A stretch of 64,000 nt of DNA from Alteraurantiacibacter aquimixticola (lineage in GTDB: Bacteria > Pseudomonadota > Alphaproteobacteria > Sphingomonadales > Sphingomonadaceae): assembly GCF_004965515.1 (NCBI RefSeq), contig NZ_SSHH01000003.1:124001-188000 (forward strand), read 5' to 3'. Of the stretch, positions 1 to 7,671 are shown piece by piece. The notes below the pieces were generated by a model. The model was not told the DNA's origin. It searched no databases and was given only the letters and a program-made list of their open reading frames with translations. Position 1 is the first letter of the stretch, and each line of letters starts with the position of its first letter. The translations under genes and the position numbers were made by a program.

Positions 1-746
1 TTGTCCTCATGCGTATCGTCATAGCTAGCATAGCCCGTCAGCGTGACGGCCCCCGCATCGGCGATGATCTTGGCGGCGAAATGGTCGCGCTCATTCTCGG
101 CCGAACCATTGACGTGGTCGGTCGCTTCCTGGTGCGAGGCGGAGACCCAGGCGCGGATACCGCCGAGGTCGCCCGTGTCGTAGCGGGCATAGAAGCGCAG
201 CGCGTCGAACTCGCCAGCCGAGCCGGAAAAGCGGATGCGGCGGTCGAAGGTGGGATCGTCGGTCATGAAATCGATCGTGCCGCCCAGCGCCTCGTTCGAC
301 AGCGAGCCGATATCGGCCGTGCCCTGGCTCACCGCGATGCCGCCAATATTGGCCGTGTCGATGTAGCGGTTGGCCTTGGAGCCGCCGCCATAGTTCGACC
401 CGCCATTGGGCAGGCCGTCCACGGTCATGCCGATTTCCTGCGTGTCGAGATTGGTCTGGAAGCCGCGCACGGAAATGGCGGTCGACCAGTCGTCGAAGCC
501 GAACGTGTCGCCTTCCTGCACGTTCACGCCGGGCAAATTGTCGATCAGCGCCAGCGGGCTGGTGATCGGCGTCTGCTGGTCGAGCATCGGCTCGGACACT
601 TGCGTGTTGGTGTAGGTGGTCGCCTGTCCGGTGATCACGATCGTGTCGGACTGATCTTCCTCCTGCGCGAGCGCGGGTGCGGCCCACACCAGCGCCGCCG
701 TGCTGGCGGCGAGGTGGAGTGCGATCCGGGAATTTCTTTTTTGCAT
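1..746 (-). CDS. TonB-dependent receptor, N-terminal part (cut by window edge)
   Basis: Outer-membrane, TonB-energised uptake channel; about 248 N-terminal residues are inside the window and the barrel lies beyond the left edge. The protein opens with a Sec signal peptide ending in APALA before QEE, followed by a TonB-box-like DTIVITG and a plug domain (LIDNLPGVNV, ISVRGFQTN, VDGLPNGG, GGTIDF). The ATG at 746 follows a strong AAGGAGGAAGG ribosome site, which fixes the start. The substrate cannot be read from the plug. Proximity to aromatic-catabolism genes makes a lignin-derived or siderophore-like ligand possible, but this is inference. A CCCAATTGGG palindrome lies just upstream in the leader. 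Confidence 0.93.
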   Translation of the reverse strand, partial: MQKRNSRIALHLAASTAALVWAAPALAQEEDQSDTIVITGQATTYTNTQVSEPMLDQQTPITSPLALIDNLPGVNVQEGDTFGFDDWSTAISVRGFQTNLDTQEIGMTVDGLPNGGSNYGGGSKANRYIDTANIGGIAVSQGTADIGSLSNEALGGTIDFMTDDPTFDRRIRFSGSAGEFDALRFYARYDTGDLGGIRAWVSASHQEATDHVNGSAENERDHFAAKIIADAGAVTLTGYASYDDTHED

Positions 747-773
747 GGGAACCTTCCTCCTTTGAAGTCGGCG

Positions 774-784
774 CCCAATTGGGG
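774..784. promoter_or_regulatory. Putative operator CCCAATTGGGG in the receptor leader
   Basis: Perfect 10-bp palindrome CCCAATTGGG about 28 bp upstream of the receptor start codon. The same AATTGGG core recurs upstream of the serine hydrolase (2333-2345) and twice upstream of the LuxR-type regulator (5049-5080). The function is inferred from this recurrence only. Confidence 0.35.
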
Positions 785-973
785 AGATATGTTGTGCTGT
801 GATGGCAATCCGGAGACTGTTCCGTTGCATGCAGCTGACCCGCTTGCGTCCACCAGGTTGCGTGACTTGCGCGCCTTGCAACACTGATCGCCTGCGGCAC
901 GCGCATCGCTTGCCTGGAAGGTCACATTTGCGGACAAATGCCGGTCACCAACAGGCCGGTTTGGCCCCATTGT

Positions 974-995
974 TGCGTTGCAGCATTGCAACGCA
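974..995. promoter_or_regulatory. Perfect 9-bp inverted repeat, possible operator
   Basis: TGCGTTGCA and its exact complement TGCAACGCA are separated by GCAT. There is no T-run on either side, so an operator is more likely than a terminator. It sits just beyond the stop codon of the serine hydrolase gene and about 230 bp upstream of the receptor start. Confidence 0.35.
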
Positions 996-1062
996 TGACT
1001 CGCGAAACGCGATCCGCGCTGTTAACCGGCCCCGTCTCCTCCCCGCGATTGCGTCTGCCCGC

Positions 1063-2322
1063 TCACAGGAACTCGGCCGCGTCGAGGATCTTGCCGCAGA
1101 CGGTTTCCCCGTCACGGCTGTCGGAATTGGCGATTGCTCCGACCGAGAAGCCATCGGGGAGCACGACCATGCAGCTGTGGATCGCCCGTCGTGGCGGCTG
1201 CTTCGGCGACAACATGTCGCCGCCATGCCAGTAGCGGTTCCTTGTCCGATCGGTCACACCGTTCGAAGCGTCGTCCCATCCCAGCCTGCGGACGGTCCGA
1301 GCGAAACACGCTCCCTGCGAAAGCAGCCGCCGTTCGAGCGGCCAGTTATTGGCCGAGTTGCAGTCCACGCGCCCGGCAATCCGGGCAAGATGCGATGCCG
1401 ACAGCCGCCAGCCCGCATGCGCGCCGCAATTTTCCTGGATGCCGTTGAAGCGGGACCCGGCCCCGGTCGGATCCGTCCAGTCATAGCCATAGGCATGGCG
1501 GGCGGTTGCCGGTTCGACGCAGCTTGCCTGCTCCACACCGCTGGGCTGGAAGATATGCTCACCGACATAGAGGCTGAACAGCGCGCCGTGATTGCCCTTG
1601 CGCACATCCGATCCGTCAAGTCCCTGCGACATGCGCCACAGCCTGGGCACGATGATGCGGAACAGGGCGTAGTTGGAATTCTTGTAGCTGTAATTCTCCT
1701 CGGCATATCTGCCCGGTTCGAGGAAGCGCTGCGCGACCCCTTGTTCGACGGCGAATTTCAGCCCGTCCCAGTCATTGCCCCAGGGCTCCTCATTGCCATT
1801 GTCCTTCAGCCGGTCGAAGCGCTGCCCCATGCCCGATGTGTGGGTGAGCAATTGGCGGAAGGTGACGCTCTGCCCTTCGCGAAAGCCGCGCCCCCTGACC
1901 CAGGCTGAAGGCAGGTAGGGCGCGATCGGCTCCTCGATCGTCAGCCCGTTCGCTTCCAGCAATTGCAGCACGGCGATGGCGGTGATGGATTTGGAGACGC
2001 TGGCGACATTCGCCCTGGTGCGCGGCGCCCAGTCCCTGCGCCCGTCCGCATCGCGCCGGGCGAGGCCGGAGACCAGCGTGCGCCGGACCCGTCCATGCCG
2101 CGCGATGGCAATCGAATAGCCGACAAACTGGCGCTGGAATTCCTCGGTCAGGCGGCGCTCCAGCTGGTCCATCGGCGTTTCCTGCGCGGCGGCTGGCATG
2201 GGTGCCGCGAGGCCAAAGGCGAGGGCAAGGCAAGTGACAAGGCGAGGGTGGTGCAAGGCATATCTCCCGGATCGTTTCTCGAATTCGGAAGCGAAGATGT
2301 GCCGGGCTCCGCCACCCGTCAT
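1063..2322 (-). CDS. Exported serine hydrolase, beta-lactamase / class C family
   Basis: Member of the serine beta-lactamase-like family, which includes esterases, D-aminopeptidases and class C enzymes. Numbering from the ATG at 2322, the SxxK motif SVSK is at residues 108-111, HTSGMG near 161, a Y-x-N motif (YKN) at 213-215, and an HGG third motif near the C-terminus. A hydrophobic signal peptide ending PAAAQE is present. The 22 residues before it look unlike a leader, and a TTG at 2256 has GGGAGA just upstream, so the true start is probably 2256. No substrate can be assigned; calling it an antibiotic-resistance enzyme would be unjustified. It faces the receptor gene and shares the AATTGGG motif in its promoter. 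Confidence 0.85.
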   Translation of the reverse strand: MTGGGARHIFASEFEKRSGRYALHHPRLVTCLALAFGLAAPMPAAAQETPMDQLERRLTEEFQRQFVGYSIAIARHGRVRRTLVSGLARRDADGRRDWAPRTRANVASVSKSITAIAVLQLLEANGLTIEEPIAPYLPSAWVRGRGFREGQSVTFRQLLTHTSGMGQRFDRLKDNGNEEPWGNDWDGLKFAVEQGVAQRFLEPGRYAEENYSYKNSNYALFRIIVPRLWRMSQGLDGSDVRKGNHGALFSLYVGEHIFQPSGVEQASCVEPATARHAYGYDWTDPTGAGSRFNGIQENCGAHAGWRLSASHLARIAGRVDCNSANNWPLERRLLSQGACFARTVRRLGWDDASNGVTDRTRNRYWHGGDMLSPKQPPRRAIHSCMVVLPDGFSVGAIANSDSRDGETVCGKILDAAEFL

Positions 2323-2332
2323 CCGTATGCAT

Positions 2333-2345
2333 GCCCAATTTTGGG
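2333..2345 (-). promoter_or_regulatory. Putative operator, CCCAAAATTGGGC
   Basis: The minus strand reads CCCAAAATTGGGC, ten bases upstream of the ATG at 2322 of the serine hydrolase gene. The AAAATTGGG core also occurs in tandem before the LuxR-family regulator gene next door, suggesting a shared regulator. Confidence 0.35.
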
Positions 2346-2371
2346 ATCGTGCACCGCCAGCTTTGGCTGCG

Positions 2372-5002
2372 CTAGGGCGCGCTCTCCTGCGCCTCGCCGA
2401 TGATCCATGGCTGCTCGCGCAGCTTCAGCAGCACGGCCAGCCGGTTCTCCGCCTCCAGCTTTTGCAGGATTGCGGAGACGTGGTGTTCGACCGTGCGCTG
2501 AGAGCGGGACATCTCGTCCGCGATCTGCGCATTGCTCAGGCCTTGGGCGAGGAATTCGAGGACGGTCATCTCCTTGGCGGTGAGGCCGAAGGGATTTTCG
2601 CGCGCCGCTTTGTAGGGGCCACGCGGCAGGGTCACGTCATCGCGCGTCAGCCCCCGGCTTTCGAGCAACTCGGTCAGCCGCGCGACTACCGCTTTCGCGC
2701 CCTGGCGATGAAGGGCGGAGAGACCGGAGGTGACCGTTTGCGGGTTGTCGGCAAGCCCGAAGCACAGATTGGCGAGATAGTCCGCACCGAGCCGGGCGAA
2801 GGCCATGCCGGAGCTGGTAAAGTCGCCGTGGAGTGCGGGTCCGAAGGCGGTTGCGCTTGCCGTCATGGCGGGCGACACCTCCCTATCTAGCAGGCTCTTC
2901 CAGAAGGCATATTCGGCCGCCGTCCAGCGGCTGAAACAGGACGCACCGAGACGATCGAGCCCGCCCAGCGCATCCGCGGCCAGCGTCTCCGAACCCGTCA
3001 GCCAGGCGCGCTCGGCCATGCCCAGCAGCACCGGGATGGTATACTGCACCTCGCCCGTCGCCAGCGCATCCTTGTGCGCCTTGGCGAGCAGCTGCGCAGC
3101 CTCGGCATCGCCTGTCCGCACCTGCGCGCGGGCAAGCATAATCCGCGCGGGCAGCTTCATCAGCAAGGTCTGGCCCGGCGTTCCGATCACCGAACGGCAG
3201 ATCTCCTCCGCCTCCTGCAGCCGTCCCTGTTCGAGCCGCAGCTGCGCTTGCCGGCCGAGCAGGTAGAAGGTCCAGCTGTCGAGATCGTGCTCCGTATCGA
3301 AGGCGATGCCGCGTTCGAGAATGTCTTCGGCCAGCTCCAGCCGGCGCATGTCGACCGCATATTCGGAAAGGTTGGTGAAGACGCGCGCGGCATCCTCATG
3401 CAGGTGGTTCTCCAGCGCCATGTCGAGACTGCGCTGAAGCTCGGCAATGCCCGCCGCATCGCCCATGAACAGCCGCGCGGTGCCGATATTGTTGAGCGCG
3501 TGCACCTCTACCTCGGGCCTCTCCTGCCCCTCGACCCGCTTCAGTGCCCGTTCGCCCCACTCTATCGCCTCGTCCATCCGGCTCGACAGCATGTGCATCT
3601 GCGAGCGCATCGAATAGGCGAGGGCGAGCAGCCCCGTATCCTCGATCTGTTCGAGCAGGGCGATCGCCTCGTCGAGATAGCGGTTCGCCTGCACCGCCTC
3701 GCCGCGATACCAGTGCAGGCGCGAGAGGTGGCGAAGGTTGTCGGCGATCTTCTCCTTGCGGCCCAGCGCGCGCCACATGGTCAGCGCATGGCGGCGTGCC
3801 TCGATCACGCGGTCGTCGATGCGGTGCGAAATGGCCGCTTCATAGGCCCAGCTCTCATAGAGCTGGGCGGCCTCTGCGGGCTCGGCCTCATCGACATAAT
3901 CGAGCGCTGCTTCGAGGTAATCGGCCGCTTCCTTATGCGCCCCCAGCAGCGCCGCCTTCTCCGCCGCCAGGGGCGCGAATTGCAGCACGCGCGCCGCATC
4001 GCCCGCACCGCAGGCATGGTGCACCAGCTCGCCCGTGTCGTAGCGCTCCGGGCTTTCGAGCATCATGGCGAGGTGCTGCTGGTGCAGGTTGCGCTTGTCG
4101 ATGGAGGAACAGCGATTGTTCGTGGCAAGGCGCGCCAGTTCGTGGCGGAATCGCAGGCGGCCATCCGAATCCTCGACGAGGATAGCGAGGTCGACGCAAT
4201 CCTGCAGCAGGCGTTCCCGATCCTCGATCCAGCGGCAATGCAGCGCCGGGTCGATCGGCACCGGGATGATGCTGAGCGCCTCGATCAGTGCGATATGATC
4301 CGCCGATAGCCGCGCCAGCCGGCTGTTCACCGCATCCTGCACCGAGACGGGCACCGACTTGCCGACCTCGGGGCTGGCGAGGATCTCGGTGAGGAAGAAG
4401 GGATTGCCGCCGGTGATCTGCAGCAGGCTTTCGGCATCGCGCCCGCTCTCGTCCGCAAGCCGCGCGACCGCCGCCAGCGAGAGCGGATGCAGCTCGATCC
4501 GGTCGAGCTGGCTGCCCGGAATATCGCCGAAGACGCGCAGCAGGGGGTGGTTCCGGCCCAGCTCGTCATTGCGATAGCTGATCACCAGCAGCACCGGGCA
4601 AATGGTGATCCGGCGGCTGAGGAAGCGGATGAAATCGAGCGTCCCGGCATCGGCCCAGTGCACGTCCTCCAGGATCAGCACCACGGGGTTCGGCCGCTCC
4701 GCCAGATGGGCCAGCAGGCGCGAAAAGAGCGTGGTGCCCCCGGCCGTATCCCAGTCCTCACCCAGACCGCCCAGCATGGCGATGATGTCATGCACCGGGC
4801 CTAGCGGACGCGGCGTGAGGAGCGGATCGCACATGCCCCAGATGCAATCGCAATCCTCGCCCAGCCCGGCGGCGAATTCACGCAGCAGCGCCGTCTTGCC
4901 GATCCCCGCCTCACCGCCGATCGCGACCACATGGCCGCCCGTGCCGACGGCATCGCGCAGTTCGGCCAGCCGTGCCAGTTCGCTATCCCGTTCGGCGAGC
5001 AT
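2372..5002 (-). CDS. LuxR-family regulator with N-terminal ATPase (LAL/MalT-like)
   Basis: Large cytoplasmic transcriptional activator of 876 residues. A P-loop ATPase occupies the N-terminus (Walker A GGEAGIGKT at 29-37; Walker B VVLILEDVHWAD around 107-118). A long helical TPR-like sensor follows at about 340-760, and a C-terminal LuxR helix-turn-helix covers roughly 812-866 (LTAKEMTVLEFLAQGLSNAQIADEM, shown here as its key residues LTAKE, GLSNAQIA and VEHHV). Length and order match the MalT/LAL class, which usually responds to a small ligand and controls neighbouring genes. It lies between the serine hydrolase and a divergent exported-protein gene. Two AAAATTGGG motifs 22 bp apart precede it, a good candidate autoregulatory site. 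Confidence 0.9.
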   Translation of the reverse strand: MLAERDSELARLAELRDAVGTGGHVVAIGGEAGIGKTALLREFAAGLGEDCDCIWGMCDPLLTPRPLGPVHDIIAMLGGLGEDWDTAGGTTLFSRLLAHLAERPNPVVLILEDVHWADAGTLDFIRFLSRRITICPVLLVISYRNDELGRNHPLLRVFGDIPGSQLDRIELHPLSLAAVARLADESGRDAESLLQITGGNPFFLTEILASPEVGKSVPVSVQDAVNSRLARLSADHIALIEALSIIPVPIDPALHCRWIEDRERLLQDCVDLAILVEDSDGRLRFRHELARLATNNRCSSIDKRNLHQQHLAMMLESPERYDTGELVHHACGAGDAARVLQFAPLAAEKAALLGAHKEAADYLEAALDYVDEAEPAEAAQLYESWAYEAAISHRIDDRVIEARRHALTMWRALGRKEKIADNLRHLSRLHWYRGEAVQANRYLDEAIALLEQIEDTGLLALAYSMRSQMHMLSSRMDEAIEWGERALKRVEGQERPEVEVHALNNIGTARLFMGDAAGIAELQRSLDMALENHLHEDAARVFTNLSEYAVDMRRLELAEDILERGIAFDTEHDLDSWTFYLLGRQAQLRLEQGRLQEAEEICRSVIGTPGQTLLMKLPARIMLARAQVRTGDAEAAQLLAKAHKDALATGEVQYTIPVLLGMAERAWLTGSETLAADALGGLDRLGASCFSRWTAAEYAFWKSLLDREVSPAMTASATAFGPALHGDFTSSGMAFARLGADYLANLCFGLADNPQTVTSGLSALHRQGAKAVVARLTELLESRGLTRDDVTLPRGPYKAARENPFGLTAKEMTVLEFLAQGLSNAQIADEMSRSQRTVEHHVSAILQKLEAENRLAVLLKLREQPWIIGEAQESAP

Positions 5003-5048
5003 GGCTTGGAGTTTGCCGCATTATTCCGGGGCGGAACAGCCTTGCCGC

Positions 5049-5080
5049 AAAAATTGGGTGCGGCCTTGGCGAAAATTGGG
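5049..5080 (+). promoter_or_regulatory. Tandem AAAATTGGG boxes, 22 bp apart
   Basis: CAAAAATTGGG at 5048-5058 and GAAAATTGGG at 5071-5080 are direct repeats with a 22-bp period, two helical turns. They lie in the 151-bp region between the divergent LuxR-type regulator (start 5002) and the exported protein (start 5154). The spacing fits side-by-side binding of a dimeric activator. Confidence 0.4.
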
Positions 5081-5153
5081 GGTGGCTACCGAAGCTGGCG
5101 AAAACCGGACGACTAGACTGGTCGCGACTTATCCAGATCGAAAGGGATGGACC

Positions 5154-5609
5154 ATGCGACATAGAACCCTCGCTCTCTTGCCCGTTATCGGAATGACGCT
5201 GGCACATGCGAGCCCGGCAGCGGCCCAGATGGCCGGTTTGGCAGGCCTGGGAGGCATTGGAGTTGGCGTGTTGGACAGTGAAGGAAGCGCCTGCGCCGCT
5301 GCGGCGGATGCAGAGCACGAACGCTGGATCGACCTGCTCTCCGTCGGTTCGGCCATTGAGCGCCAGTCCAGGAGCGGAGGCCCCGGCCGCATCACCATCG
5401 AGGCGGGGGACGCGAAATCGGTCGAAGCGATCAATGCGCTGGCGCAATGCGGGGGAGCGCTCCAACTCGCCCTGGGCGATGGGAGGAGGACGTATCGCCT
5501 GTCCGGAGTGTCCATCCGCCAGAACGAGCAGCGGCGGAACCTGCGAAGCGAGATCCGGGCGCACGGGTCCTTCACGCTGACCTACGAAGCTGTCCAGCGC
5601 GCGGATTGA
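5154..5609 (+). CDS. Small exported protein of unknown function
   Basis: Predicted 151-residue exported protein. A signal peptide ends near SPAAAQ, followed by a Gly-rich stretch (MAGLAGLGGIGVGVL). Two cysteines (in GSACAAA and LAQCGG) could form a disulfide in the mature protein. The start ATG at 5154 has AAAGGGATGG upstream. The gene is divergent from the LuxR-type regulator and only 10 bp ahead of the next exported protein, so the two are probably co-transcribed. I recognise no family. Confidence 0.75.
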   Translation: MRHRTLALLPVIGMTLAHASPAAAQMAGLAGLGGIGVGVLDSEGSACAAAADAEHERWIDLLSVGSAIERQSRSGGPGRITIEAGDAKSVEAINALAQCGGALQLALGDGRRTYRLSGVSIRQNEQRRNLRSEIRAHGSFTLTYEAVQRAD

Positions 5610-5619
5610 GGCCGGGGAG

Positions 5620-7671
5620 ATGACCATGGGCAAGCGGGTTACCGCCGCGATCGGCCTGGGCCTTGGCTCGATGGCGATCGCAGCCGCGGCACAGCAGTCG
5701 CAAACGCAGACGATCGGCGCCAACCGCACCGAAGTGGCGCGGCCGGCGGACCTCGATGTGCAGGTTCCGCAGGACTCGGTACTGCTGCGCCAGCGGGACA
5801 CTTCGGACTTGCTGCAGGCCATGCCGGTGCGGCGGCGCCTCTCCCTGCAGGCCGTGCGCGCGCAGCCGGTGATCGAGCTGGAGCAGGGCACGGCGGATAT
5901 GCGCCCGGTGCTGGAAAACCGCGCCGCGCCGGTCAATCTCGCCCAACGCCTGCGCGCCTCGCCCCAGCTTGTCTCTGTCGAGGCCGATAATTTTGAGATC
6001 GCGGAAGTCCCGCAAGGCATCGTGGTGCGGCAATATGTCGCCTATTCGCTCCAGCCTGGCGCATGCAGCAATCCGGCGCAGCGCCGCGCCGTGGCGGAGC
6101 AGGGCGTGCAGTGTTTCACGCGCAGTACGCCCGCCGAACGCAATCAGGCTTTCGCATCCAGCGAGAACTCCGCGCGTTTCGTGGGCGACCGGGGCGAACG
6201 CCAGCGCGCGCTGGCCGAAGCCGGACGGGCAGAGGCCGAGCAGCAGGCGCAGATCGACGCCGACATCGCCCAGCTTCGTGCCAATTTCGCCGATCCCGCC
6301 CAGCGCGCCGAGATCGCCGCGCAGATCGGCGCGGCCGAAATCGCCCGGCTGGAAACGCTGAGTGACGAGGACTTGCAGGCCGCAATCATCAACACCGCCG
6401 AGGTCGAGATCGAGGAGGTGATGTTCGTGCCCAATGTCGCGGCGCGCGACCTGCAGATCGAGGCGCGCCCGGGGTTCGGCCGGTCCAGCCCGCCAGGGGG
6501 AGGCGAGTTCGGGCTGGCCGGATCGGGCGGACCGCAAGCCAGTTCGCTGCCGCCCGCGCACAGGCGCGGCCCCGATGGATTGAGGGTGCAGGCGGGCCCG
6601 ATCACCGGCGCGAGCGATTTCAGGGCGCGCGAGCCGCTCAATATCTCCGAGGACATCGCGATCGATCGCGAAATCTACCTCACCGGATTTACCTATGGCC
6701 GCGCATACGAATGGCGCCGGCGCGTTTCGGTCACCATCGCATGGTGCTTCACCGGCTGCCGGCGGACCTATTATGTCGAGCCCTATGCGGGCTTTAGCTA
6801 TGGCTTCGGCCTGCGCTTCCCGATCCGCATGGAGGGAACCTATCGTTATCGCCACCAGAACGGGAACGAGCGGGCATCCTTCGTGCCGCAATTCATGCCG
6901 ATCGACGGCAGCGTGCAGGATTATTCGCGCGCCGGCATAGCCAATTCACAGCTGTTCGGCGGGCAGGAGCTGGTGGCCGAGGCGACCGCCAATTCGGGCC
7001 TGGTCTACAAGCTTCCGCATGGGCGGCAGGGCGATCTCAGCCTGTTCGACGTCGGCCTCGACCTGACCGACCGCTTGCCGGCACCTTTCGCCAACGGGCA
7101 GCTCCTTCCCCCTTCTCCCGGCGATCGCACCGATCCGGTTGCACGGGCATTCGAATCCGTCGACCTGCTGCTCAATCGCGGCAATTTCGGCGCGGTCGGC
7201 GCGCGCGTCCATCCGGCGGTGCAGCTGCGGCTGGTCTCGGACGGGCTCAGCTTCACCCTGCGCGACCATGTCGCCGACAGCCAGACGCGGATGAACCGGC
7301 CGGGCGAGGCCTATCCGCTGGCGGTGAACGCCAACCATGTCAGCCGCTTTTCGGTGAGCGATCCGGTCTACAATCTCGGCTTCGAGCTGACGCCCGGGCT
7401 GATCGGCCGCGCCTTCGTCGATATCAGCCTGTGGTCCAATCATTGGGACTGGCCGGTCTGGTTCCCGCAGCTGGCCGTGCGCCTGCCGCCCGACGGTATC
7501 GACTTTTCCTGCCACGACGACACGACCTGCAGCCACCAGTACCGGATGCAGGCGGATTACTGGAGCGCGCCCACGCGGACCAACCCGCCGCCGCGCCGCA
7601 CCAATCCGGAGCCCACGCCGCAAAGGAGCAATCCTGCGCCCGCGCCGCGCCGGACCAATCCGTCGTCCTAA
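5620..7671 (+). CDS. Large exported protein of unknown function with Pro/Arg-rich tail
   Basis: A 683-residue exported protein not matched to a known family. After a signal peptide ending IAAAAQQ there is a polar region. An Ala/Glu/Gln-rich helical segment at about 195-265 (GRAEAEQQAQ, AQIGAAEIARLE) may form a coiled coil. Residues 350-640 are rich in aromatic and beta-type sequence (AYEWRRRVSVTIAWC, YAGFSYGFGLRFP) with paired cysteines (WCFTGC and SCHDDTTC). The tail at about 650-683 is a degenerate repeat of the type PRRTNP. The beta-rich core suggests an envelope or surface location. The gene follows the 151-aa gene by 10 bp and overlaps the stop of the convergent MFS gene by 4 bp. Confidence 0.75.
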   Translation: MTMGKRVTAAIGLGLGSMAIAAAAQQSQTQTIGANRTEVARPADLDVQVPQDSVLLRQRDTSDLLQAMPVRRRLSLQAVRAQPVIELEQGTADMRPVLENRAAPVNLAQRLRASPQLVSVEADNFEIAEVPQGIVVRQYVAYSLQPGACSNPAQRRAVAEQGVQCFTRSTPAERNQAFASSENSARFVGDRGERQRALAEAGRAEAEQQAQIDADIAQLRANFADPAQRAEIAAQIGAAEIARLETLSDEDLQAAIINTAEVEIEEVMFVPNVAARDLQIEARPGFGRSSPPGGGEFGLAGSGGPQASSLPPAHRRGPDGLRVQAGPITGASDFRAREPLNISEDIAIDREIYLTGFTYGRAYEWRRRVSVTIAWCFTGCRRTYYVEPYAGFSYGFGLRFPIRMEGTYRYRHQNGNERASFVPQFMPIDGSVQDYSRAGIANSQLFGGQELVAEATANSGLVYKLPHGRQGDLSLFDVGLDLTDRLPAPFANGQLLPPSPGDRTDPVARAFESVDLLLNRGNFGAVGARVHPAVQLRLVSDGLSFTLRDHVADSQTRMNRPGEAYPLAVNANHVSRFSVSDPVYNLGFELTPGLIGRAFVDISLWSNHWDWPVWFPQLAVRLPPDGIDFSCHDDTTCSHQYRMQADYWSAPTRTNPPPRRTNPEPTPQRSNPAPAPRRTNPSS

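Larger units (their letters stand above)
747..1062. other. Non-coding gap between receptor and serine hydrolase
   Basis: A 316-bp gap holding the leader and presumed promoter of the receptor gene (minus strand) and the 3' flank of the serine hydrolase gene. It contains the CCCAATTGGG palindrome at 774-783, a TATGTTGT stretch near 788 that weakly resembles the MarR-type motif described elsewhere, and a perfect 9-bp inverted repeat at 974-995. I see no convincing small gene. Confidence 0.6.

Noticed and set aside
1063-2322. Antibiotic-resistance beta-lactamase
   Set aside because: The SxxK and YxN motifs define a broad family of esterases and peptidases; nothing specific to AmpC-type resistance enzymes was seen.
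5572-6891. A 439-codon minus-strand frame inside the 683-residue exported protein gene
   Set aside because: No signal peptide, motif or ribosome site; the plus-strand gene has a leader, sensible start and coupling to its upstream neighbour.
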